From contig JAGLTY010000012.1 of NCBI GenBank assembly GCA_023135025.1, positions 1 through 16,161 on the forward strand: a stretch of 16,161 bases of DNA, written 5' to 3'. This stretch comes from Bacteroidales bacterium (GTDB lineage Bacteria > Bacteroidota > Bacteroidia > Bacteroidales > GCA-2748055). The notes under the pieces were generated by a model that saw only the letters and a program-made list of their open reading frames with translations, did no database searches and was not told the DNA's origin. Each line of letters starts with the position of its first letter. Within the stretch, counting starts at the first letter, position 1. The position numbers and the translations under genes are program-made. Positions 7,377 through 13,625 of the stretch are shown in pieces.

Positions 7377-7934
7377 TCATTGCTCATTTTTTTGTTTGTA
7401 ACCTATTCGTTTCCTGTTTTTCTGCCCAATTTCCTGTTGCTTGGATTCCTTAAGCTGTTTCAGGTATTCGAAGATCACCAGAATCTGATTATCATTCTCG
7501 GTTAACTTATGTTCTATCTTCTCCAGGCTGTGCAATATCTCTTTGTGTGAAGCCAACATTTCCCTCATCTTGGTGAAGATCCTTACGATCTGGACATTTA
7601 TCTGTATTGCTCTATCACTGTTTAAGACGCTTGCCAGCATAATGACTCCATGCTCGGTAAAACAGAATGGAGGATAACGTAAACCCATTCTGTCTGCATT
7701 GGAGGTCACAATTTGTGACCTCCATTCTTGTAGTTCTTCAGTTGACAATTCAAACATAAAATCTGAAGGAAAACGTTTTATACTACGCCTAACAGATTGT
7801 TTTAAAACCTTAGTTTCAACGCCGTACAAATTTGCCAGGTCCCGGTCTAACATTACTTTCTTGCCCCTGATCTGGTAGATCTTATTCATGATCACTTCGT
7901 CTGGGACCATTATATGAGTGTCTTTCTTAACCAT
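7377..7934 (-). CDS. ORF6N-domain (KilA-N-like) protein
   Basis: A 185-residue protein with the ORF6N domain at about 12-95. The typical run IYQIRGKKVMLDRDLANLYG (19-38) is followed by VLKQSVRRSIKRFPSDFMFEL and CFTEHGVIMLA. The C-terminal third (about 120-165) is charged and heptad-like, probably a coiled coil for dimerisation, with a Lys/Gln-rich tail. ORF6N domains are known from phage regulators and are widespread as lone chromosomal genes in Bacteroidota; they are thought to bind DNA, but the role of the bacterial copies is unknown. The gene looks AT-richer than trpS or ung, which fits transfer. The ATG at 7934 is used; M9 or M16 could also start. It stands alone: convergent with trpS, divergent from the TPR gene. 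A 25-bp palindrome lies inside it and a related one upstream. Confidence 0.85.
   Translation of the reverse strand: MVKKDTHIMVPDEVIMNKIYQIRGKKVMLDRDLANLYGVETKVLKQSVRRSIKRFPSDFMFELSTEELQEWRSQIVTSNADRMGLRYPPFCFTEHGVIMLASVLNSDRAIQINVQIVRIFTKMREMLASHKEILHSLEKIEHKLTENDNQILVIFEYLKQLKESKQQEIGQKNRKRIGYKQKNEQ
7700..7724. repeat. 25-bp palindrome inside the ORF6N gene
   Basis: Two perfect 12-bp arms surround a single central T (7712). The left arm is TGGAGGTCACAA (7700-7711) and the right arm is TTGTGACCTCCA (7713-7724). It encodes WRSQIVTS of the ORF6N protein. The core GAGGT-N11-ACCTC (7702-7722) recurs with the same spacing at 8005-8025, upstream of the same gene. It may be a protein-binding site or simply follow from conserved coding sequence. 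Confidence 0.8.
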
Positions 7935-8002
7935 GTTATTGACTTTTTTTATTTCAAAAGTGTATCACCTATTCAAGGATCATATTTTGTGATGCTAATA
8001 AT

Positions 8003-8027
8003 TTGAGGTGTCAGATAGGCACCTCAA
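8003..8027. promoter_or_regulatory. Inverted repeat in ORF6N / TPR divergent intergenic region
   Basis: TTGAGGTG (8003-8010) and CACCTCAA (8020-8027) are perfect 8-bp arms around a 9-nt centre. They lie 69 bp upstream of the ORF6N start and 183 bp upstream of the TPR gene start, between divergent genes, so a terminator role is unlikely. The inner form GAGGT-N11-ACCTC matches the palindrome inside the ORF6N gene. I infer a possible operator for the ORF6N protein or another dimeric regulator. A shorter AACCG-GAT-CGGTT repeat lies at 8105-8117. Confidence 0.5.
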
Positions 8028-8150
8028 GTTTTCGTCAACGGATGGTACTTTTCTGTTGCCGTTATTAGCTTTAATGTTATGAACATTACCATTATCATTG
8101 TTGAAACCGGATCGGTTGTTGGAAAACCTTTAGAATATGTGGTCAAACGG

Positions 8151-8158
8151 TACATTTG
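8151..8158 (+). promoter_or_regulatory. Putative -7 box for the TPR gene
   Basis: TACATTTG fits TAnnTTTG and lies 51 nt before the ATG at 8210, which would leave a leader of roughly 45 nt. No well-placed -33 TTTG is seen, so the call is tentative. Confidence 0.35.
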
Positions 8159-8209
8159 ACTCACATTTCATAAGTCTGTATATTGCATGTGATCAATTAT
8201 CAACCCTGA

Positions 8210-10027
8210 ATGTCTAGTAATCCTATTAAGCTTTCACATTTCTGGCAGGAACTGAAACGCAGGAAAGTAACACGAGTGATTACCGTGTATGCAGCTGCTG
8301 CATTTGTGATCCTTGAAGTGTCATCCATCATTGTTGAACCGTTGAAGCTTCCCGAGTGGACGCTGACCATGGTTATCGTTCTGCTATGTATTGGCTTTGT
8401 AATTGCAGTCATCCTTTCCTGGATCTATGATGCAACCCCCACGGGCATAGAAAAAACCAAACCGGTTGTTGATGTTCAGCACGAAAGTGCACCGGCCACC
8501 TCAAATGGTTGGAAGATTGCCAGCTATATCAGCTTTTTGGTGATTGCCGGATTAATACTAATTCATATCGTAGCAGGCAGCAACAGATCTGAGGTGAGCC
8601 CTGAGCTTGAAAAATCCATAGCCGTACTACCTTTCCACAACTTCAGTACGGATACTGAGCAGGAATACATGTGCTATGGTTTGACCGATGAGATCATGAA
8701 CCATCTATACAAAATAGAATCCTTTGACAAGGTAGTGTCACTGACTTCTATTTTGAACTATAAGGATTCCGAAAAAAACATTACAGAGATTGCCGAAGAG
8801 CTAGGAGTGAATTTCATTCTTGAAGGCACTTATACGAAGATTGGGGAGCAGTTAAGAGTGACGGCAAAATTGATCGAGGCAAGCACTGACAAACGTATCT
8901 GGCAAAATGAATATGATCAACCCTATAAAGAGATAATTGCAATTCAGTCTGATATTGCATTGCAAATTGCTGATCATGTAAAAGTATATTTAACAGATAA
9001 CGAAAGACAAAAAATTGAAAAGATCCCCACTACAAACCAGGAGGCTTACGAACTCTTACAACAAGCTATTTATACATTTAGTACATTAGAATCACCGACT
9101 GTCGATCCAATAATCTCTTTAGCTCAAAAAGCTATCGAGTTAGATCCTGAGTATGCCAATGCATATGCATGGGCAGGCATCTGGAACTTATATTTAGGAG
9201 TATATGCTGGCACGAAAGAGATCACTTCAGCAGTTTGGGAGGCAACCCCATTTCTTGAAAAAGCACTTGAACTGGATAAGAATAGCTCTGCAGCTCATTT
9301 AGGGATGGCAAATATTTATGAATGGGTAAAATGGGATTTCATTAAGGCTGAGGAAGAATATGTGAAAATCAATGAACTTGAGCCCAATAAACCTATGAAC
9401 TATGATCTATTGGCACAGTTCTATTTAAAGATGAATCGACTGGATGATGCGCTACTTTTTCCTTTCAGTTCCTCAGTTTACCTTAATACAATACCATTCA
9501 GAGCACATTTCTTAAAAGGCAATAAAACTGAAGCGAATAGGCTAATAGACAGTATGTCTGAGGTTTACAGGAATTCCGGCAACTGGATAAATTACTGCGA
9601 GATAGGAGATGCATATATCTGGAATGAGGAGTTTGATTCGGCCCTGGTTTTTCTGGAATCAGCCATGGCCAATGATACATTTTATATAATGTTGCCAAGG
9701 TTCCAGGCCGGTCTGGCGTTAGCCTACTACAAAACATCGAAAGCTGAACGGGCAAGATCAATTATTAAGAATTTGATACAAAAAAGCGATAAAACAGCAG
9801 CGGGAAGTCCCGCATATTATACCGGATGGTTCTATAGCTGGATCGGTGACGGAGATTCTGCCTTCTACTGGTTGGAAAAAGCTTATGAAAACCGGAGTCC
9901 GGAATTCCCATGGTTGAAGGTCGATCCTGCCTTCGATAACCTGAAAGAGAATGATCGCTACTGGGATCTTTACGAACGTACCGGTCATAAAGCCTATGAT
10001 GACTTTATGGCCTCTCAATCTAAGTAG
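8210..10027 (+). CDS. Membrane-anchored TolB/FlgO-like domain and TPR protein
   Basis: A 605-residue protein. The N-terminus (KLSHFWQELKRRKV) precedes two hydrophobic segments at about 22-42 and 51-73, then a third at about 101-123. Residues 134-260 carry the TolB/FlgO-like domain often found in cyclase-linked TPR proteins: SIAVLPFHNFSTDTEQEYMC, GLTDEIMNHL, LGVNFILEGTY, LRVTAKLIEA. From about 275 to the end there are TPR-like helical pairs, such as LAQKAIELDPEYANAYAWAG and FLEKALELDKNSSAAHLGMA. Relatives usually carry a nucleotide cyclase or winged-helix DNA-binding domain at the N-terminus; here there are only membrane segments. I infer a signalling or scaffold protein whose partner is unknown. 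The middle is AT-rich. A strong hairpin plus T-run follows the stop. The family is clear, the function is not. Confidence 0.8.
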   Translation: MSSNPIKLSHFWQELKRRKVTRVITVYAAAAFVILEVSSIIVEPLKLPEWTLTMVIVLLCIGFVIAVILSWIYDATPTGIEKTKPVVDVQHESAPATSNGWKIASYISFLVIAGLILIHIVAGSNRSEVSPELEKSIAVLPFHNFSTDTEQEYMCYGLTDEIMNHLYKIESFDKVVSLTSILNYKDSEKNITEIAEELGVNFILEGTYTKIGEQLRVTAKLIEASTDKRIWQNEYDQPYKEIIAIQSDIALQIADHVKVYLTDNERQKIEKIPTTNQEAYELLQQAIYTFSTLESPTVDPIISLAQKAIELDPEYANAYAWAGIWNLYLGVYAGTKEITSAVWEATPFLEKALELDKNSSAAHLGMANIYEWVKWDFIKAEEEYVKINELEPNKPMNYDLLAQFYLKMNRLDDALLFPFSSSVYLNTIPFRAHFLKGNKTEANRLIDSMSEVYRNSGNWINYCEIGDAYIWNEEFDSALVFLESAMANDTFYIMLPRFQAGLALAYYKTSKAERARSIIKNLIQKSDKTAAGSPAYYTGWFYSWIGDGDSAFYWLEKAYENRSPEFPWLKVDPAFDNLKENDRYWDLYERTGHKAYDDFMASQSK

Positions 10028-10075
10028 GCTCACCACCTCCCAGTTTTTATCACACCAGGTAATCCTCATTCCCAT

Positions 10076-10094
10076 CCATTCATATATCGAATGG
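10076..10094. other. Stem-loop downstream of the TPR gene
   Basis: CCATTC (10076-10081), a 7-nt AT-rich loop and GAATGG (10089-10094) form a perfect 6-bp hairpin. It sits between the TPR stop and the terminator at 10116. A further 8-bp inverted pair, GGGTATTC (10093-10100) and GAATACCC (10151-10158), encloses that terminator. Confidence 0.4.
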
Positions 10095-10115
10095 GTATTC
10101 CAGGAGAAAGCCTAC

Positions 10116-10138
10116 AAAACGGCGCTTGTGCCGTTTTT
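10116..10138 (+). terminator. Rho-independent terminator of the TPR gene
   Basis: AAAACGGC (10116-10123) pairs perfectly with GCCGTTTT (10130-10137) around the loop GCTTGT, with five Ts at 10134-10138. The strong GC core with an A/T-rich base and T-run is a standard intrinsic terminator, 89 nt after the stop at 10027. The A-run on the left side could let it act weakly in the other direction too. Confidence 0.75.
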
Positions 10139-10196
10139 AAGCTGCGAGACGAATACCCTGAAGATATTATGAAGAGAAATGAAATATCAGGGGTAT

Positions 10197-10228
10197 AAAA
10201 AAGTAAAAGTCCGCCTGTGGAGACGGAC
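10197..10228 (-). terminator. Rho-independent terminator of ung
   Basis: On the minus strand the segment 10228-10209 folds as GTCCGTCT-CCAC-AGGCGGAC, an 8-bp stem with one G-U pair and a 4-nt loop. It is followed directly by TTTTACTTTTTT (10208-10197). It lies about 70 nt after the ung stop, which fits the end of the ung transcript. With the terminator at 10116 it separates two convergent genes. Confidence 0.75.
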
Positions 10229-10300
10229 CTGGCCCTAAATGTTCAGGGATATGATGGATGAACTGTCGCTTAGTATAAAACAAATTGCATGCCAAAATCG

Positions 10301-10984
10301 CTACAGCGTCCAATCAATCCCGGTATTTTCATGTTTTTCAAGGTAGTCATTGGTTTTTGAAAAGTGCCGGCAACCGAAGAATCCATTGTAGGCGGAGAGC
10401 GGCGATGGGTGGGCTGCCTTTAGAACAAGATGTCTGTTTCCGTCAATAAGGGACTCCTTGGCCTGTGCATATCGACCCCAGAGCAAAAAGACCACCCCGT
10501 TTTTTTCCTGTGATACGATCTCAATAACCCGGTTGGTAAAGGTTTCCCATCCTCTTTTCTGGTGAGATCCAGCCTGGCTGTCACGTACAGTCAGTGTGGC
10601 ATTGATCAGCAGGACCCCCTGGTCGGCCCATTTTTCCAGGCTGCCATGTTCCGGTATGGGAGTGCCCAGGTCCGATTGCAGCTCTTTGAAGATGTTGACC
10701 AGAGAGGGAGGTTTGGGAATGCCCTGAGGGACAGAGAAACACAATCCGTGGGCCTGCCCTTTGCCATGGTATGGATCCTGTCCCAGGATAACCACCTTTA
10801 CCCGGTTAAAAGGAGTGCGCTGAAAGGCATTAAAAATAAGCCGGCCCGGCGGGTAGAGGGTATATTTTTTTTTCTCTTCCACCAGGAACTCTTTGAGTGT
10901 TTTAAAATAGGGTGACTGGAACTGATCCATCAGAACTGATTTCCACCCCTCTTCAATGACTGGATTGATTGTTTGCATAGGCAT
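10301..10984 (-). CDS. ung: Uracil-DNA glycosylase, family 1
   Basis: This enzyme removes uracil from DNA, leaving an abasic site for base excision repair. The water-activating loop is [20 protein letters not shown], with catalytic Asp at residue 70 counted from the ATG at 10984. The C-terminal HPSPLSA motif, with catalytic His at about 192, is intact, as are the Pro-rich [11 protein letters not shown] and LLINATLTV segments. The length (227 residues) is normal. Start choice: an in-frame TTG at 10996 and a second ATG at 10978 are possible. The family N-terminus ([12 protein letters not shown]) is equally served by 10984 or 10978. The gene follows the TonB receptor gene on the same strand with a 35-bp gap, so some read-through is possible, and it ends at a good terminator. 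Very high confidence. Confidence 0.96.
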   Translation of the reverse strand: MPMQTINPVIEEGWKSVLMDQFQSPYFKTLKEFLVEEKKKYTLYPPGRLIFNAFQRTPFNRVKVVILGQDPYHGKGQAHGLCFSVPQGIPKPPSLVNIFKELQSDLGTPIPEHGSLEKWADQGVLLINATLTVRDSQAGSHQKRGWETFTNRVIEIVSQEKNGVVFLLWGRYAQAKESLIDGNRHLVLKAAHPSPLSAYNGFFGCRHFSKTNDYLEKHENTGIDWTL

Positions 10985-11019
10985 GAAAGTTACCAAAAGT
11001 GGAGGAGTGGAGCAACGGT

Positions 11020-13410
11020 TTAGATGGTAAACCTGGCTGTGACCACAAAGTTACGTCCGGGGGCACTCACTCCTGCAGCATAAGGTTTGTAGAACTGGTC
11101 GAACAAGTTCTCTACCGCCAGCATAAAATCAAAATATTTTCCAGCCTCAAACCCCACCTTGATATTGGCGGTCCACCATGAGGGGAATCCATACTCCATG
11201 GCTTCCCCCTCATTGTCCTCTCCAAAAGGCGAAAAATCCTCTCTGTTTTTCCATCCCTGATACAGAAAATAGGTGTCTAAGAAAAACCTGCTCTTCCTGT
11301 AAGTGAAGGAGGTTCGGCCAAATATGGGAGGAATATGTCCAAGCGGAACATCATCGGACAGATTGTGTCCCTTAGTATAGTTGATGGTTCCTTTCAGGCT
11401 GATATTTTTGTTCAGGTTGGAGGTAATGCCCATGGAGGCACCATATATATATGCCTCTCCTGTATTGTAATTGGCTGTTATCCTGTATAGATCACCATCA
11501 TAATTGAGCGAGTCCTCCCCATTCAGCTGGTAGCCGGTTCTGACGATGGCATCGTCCAGATAGGTAAAGAAACCCACCAGCTGAATCTTCATATAATCTT
11601 CAATAAACCTGTTGATTCCAACCTCAGCATTGTATGTATACTCGGGAGAGAGATCGGGGTTGGGAACAGTCACATACTCCTCCTTTGCCCTCACTTTGCC
11701 GTAGTCGTCCACATTGGGATTTCTAAAACCAGAGGAAGAGATGATGTTCAGCTGCCAGCGATCCGATGGAGAATAGACCATTCCGACACTCCCGGAGAGG
11801 GCTCCGTGGTTCATGCTGATCCGATCATAAGGGAGCAGCGGGTTGGTAAACACTGAATGCATGGCTCCCCAGTTGTACCTGGCCCCAACATTCAGCACCA
11901 GTTTATCATGAAGGATCCATTTATAACTGGCATAGGCCGACGCACTCCAGGTCTGGCTTCCTCCCTCGGGGTAACGGGTCTGTGCTGCCTGTCGGTTACC
12001 TGTAAGGATGTTTTCATACCATGCCTTTGATTCTACCAGGTTGTGGTTTATTTCTGCACCATAATGCAGTTTGTGCTTGGTCCCCCACATCTTTACCAGG
12101 TCGAGGTTCAGACTGAATACCTTCACATCTTCCTGTTGAGCCAGCAGCTCTTCGTTCCTGAATTTACGTGAATAACGGTCCTCATCTATTCTTTGGAACG
12201 ATGCCAGGGTGGTCATATTGGTGAAGATCGGGTTGTCTTTTTTCAGAACATTTTTCAGGGAGACCAGGAACCTGTTCTGGGGACCATAGTAATATTGAGC
12301 GTATTTCAGGTTCTCCCCGCTGTAGTCATTTAGATTATCAGTCCGGTCGATATCAGATGAGGTGGAGTAGTGCATATTCAGGATCCAGTCCACATACTGT
12401 GAAGGTGTATACCTGATTTTCTGCAGGATATCCATCTGTCTGTAGCCTGTATTTTTCTGAATAAGCGGATTTTCATTGATTATGGTTGAATCCACACCAT
12501 CCACCTGGTCCACGAAGTGCATCAACTTCCCCCAGTTATCCAGGGTTGGATTTCTCCTGCTGCCGATCCTGATGTCGCCCAACTCCTTGTAAGTAACACT
12601 GGTAAGTGAGGCCCAGCGTTTTTTCCCAATTGTAAAATCGAGATGACCCATTTTGCCATTCATGACCGATGCATATTGCATATAGGCATTGGCATTAAAC
12701 CGGGTCGTGCTGTCATTGCCCATCTGAGGATCCTTTGTATAGTAATGGATCACACCACCGAGTGCATCACTTCCATACATAATGGATGTGGGTCCGAAAA
12801 TTACCTCTGTCCGTTCGAGAATGGAGTGATCGATGGTGATGGAGTTCTGGAGATGTCCGTTCCTGTAGATGGCATTGTTTAACCTTACCCCGTCAACCAC
12901 AAGCAGGATCTTGTTGGCTTCAAATCCCCGCAGAATTGGGCTTCCTCCCCCTCCCTGGGTTCTCTGAACCATAATATTTCCTGTCTCTTCCAGAATATCG
13001 GCCGAAGTAAGTCCAGTTGACTCCATCAGTACATTTTCCTTCAGTACATCCACCATATAGGGGATGATCAGGCGGCTCTCCCTGTATTTGGAAGCAGAAA
13101 TAACATACTCATCAATCAGGATCCTTTTGCTTTGTAGTAGCACCTGTTGATGACCGGTAATATCTGACCGGCTGTATCTCTTTGTTAGATAGGAAGGGTG
13201 TTGAAAGACAATGGTATCACTGTCAGGGAATATCGATATGTCAATCATACCCAGAGAGTCAGTAATGGCTGCCCTCTCCCTGGTGATATTAAATACTGCC
13301 ACATTTTCAATGGGTGTATGATCGGAGGAGTTGATTACCTGTACCTGCTGACCTTTCGCCACTGCTGCAGAAACTAATATGCTTATTATGAAGAGAGTAC
13401 GAAATATCAT
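11020..13410 (-). CDS. TonB-dependent outer-membrane receptor
   Basis: A 796-residue outer-membrane transporter powered by TonB-ExbBD. A signal peptide (about 1-20, hydrophobic 4-18) is followed by a carboxypeptidase-regulatory-like beta domain (about 22-95). A TonB-box-like DEYVISAS comes at about 100-107. The plug domain (about 110-228) includes [36 protein letters not shown] and [20 protein letters not shown]. The 22-strand barrel ends in [18 protein letters not shown] and the terminal aromatic-rich strand VVTARFTI. The [14 protein letters not shown] segment resembles the FRAPN motif of heme, hemoglobin and transferrin receptors, so iron or heme uptake is a reasonable guess. No SusD-like partner or heme lyase gene is visible, and the substrate stays unproven. 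It is not a SusC-length receptor. The ATG at 13410 is the natural start. Confidence 0.92.
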   Translation of the reverse strand: MIFRTLFIISILVSAAVAKGQQVQVINSSDHTPIENVAVFNITRERAAITDSLGMIDISIFPDSDTIVFQHPSYLTKRYSRSDITGHQQVLLQSKRILIDEYVISASKYRESRLIIPYMVDVLKENVLMESTGLTSADILEETGNIMVQRTQGGGGSPILRGFEANKILLVVDGVRLNNAIYRNGHLQNSITIDHSILERTEVIFGPTSIMYGSDALGGVIHYYTKDPQMGNDSTTRFNANAYMQYASVMNGKMGHLDFTIGKKRWASLTSVTYKELGDIRIGSRRNPTLDNWGKLMHFVDQVDGVDSTIINENPLIQKNTGYRQMDILQKIRYTPSQYVDWILNMHYSTSSDIDRTDNLNDYSGENLKYAQYYYGPQNRFLVSLKNVLKKDNPIFTNMTTLASFQRIDEDRYSRKFRNEELLAQQEDVKVFSLNLDLVKMWGTKHKLHYGAEINHNLVESKAWYENILTGNRQAAQTRYPEGGSQTWSASAYASYKWILHDKLVLNVGARYNWGAMHSVFTNPLLPYDRISMNHGALSGSVGMVYSPSDRWQLNIISSSGFRNPNVDDYGKVRAKEEYVTVPNPDLSPEYTYNAEVGINRFIEDYMKIQLVGFFTYLDDAIVRTGYQLNGEDSLNYDGDLYRITANYNTGEAYIYGASMGITSNLNKNISLKGTINYTKGHNLSDDVPLGHIPPIFGRTSFTYRKSRFFLDTYFLYQGWKNREDFSPFGEDNEGEAMEYGFPSWWTANIKVGFEAGKYFDFMLAVENLFDQFYKPYAAGVSAPGRNFVVTARFTI

Positions 13411-13437
13411 GCGCTGAGAAAATACGCAATATTATTA

Positions 13438-13460
13438 CAAAAACTATACCAATTTTTGGT
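13438..13460 (-). promoter_or_regulatory. Possible promoter and operator of the TonB receptor gene
   Basis: On the minus strand, TATAGTTTTTG (13448-13438) resembles the -7 box TAnnTTTG with one extra base, 27 nt before the ATG. Directly upstream, ACCAA-TTT-TTGGT (13448-13460) is a small perfect inverted repeat, followed by a looser TTGG/CCAA pair. It could be a regulator site, but the elements are short and AT-rich. Confidence 0.25.
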
Positions 13461-13513
13461 GTTGGTAATTTTCCAATGATCCTGCCTATGAAATTCATAT
13501 TTTTGATTGACTC

Positions 13514-13607
13514 TCCTCGCAGCTTGCTGCGAGGAATCATCGATTGATTGTTTATTTTTATTGTGTTCGCTAACCCCGAAGTTCTACTTCGGGGAATGCG
13601 CTCGCAT
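13514..13607. repeat. REP-like cluster of three hairpins
   Basis: Three perfect hairpins follow one another. The first is TCCTCGCAGC (13514-13523) with GCTGCGAGGA (13526-13535). The second is CCCCGAAGT (13574-13582) with ACTTCGGGG (13586-13594) around TCT. The third is ATGCG-CT-CGCAT (13596-13607). A 38-nt AT-rich spacer divides the first from the second. The GC-rich, tight-looped style resembles dispersed REP/BIME elements spread by REP-associated tyrosine transposases; I recall similar sequences in other environmental genomes but could not check. No T-run directly follows any stem. The cluster ends 18 nt before the ATG at 13626 and lies in the divergent gap to the receptor gene. Confidence 0.7.
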
Positions 13608-13625
13608 AATTCAAACAGGAACTGA

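Noticed and set aside
7183..8209. Integrated phage or mobile island around the ORF6N gene
   Set aside because: ORF6N is phage-related, but there is no integrase, transposase, tRNA or direct-repeat boundary here. A lone gene is the simplest reading.
10562..10915. 117-codon plus-strand open frame
   Set aside because: It is antisense to ung, whose catalytic motifs are intact.
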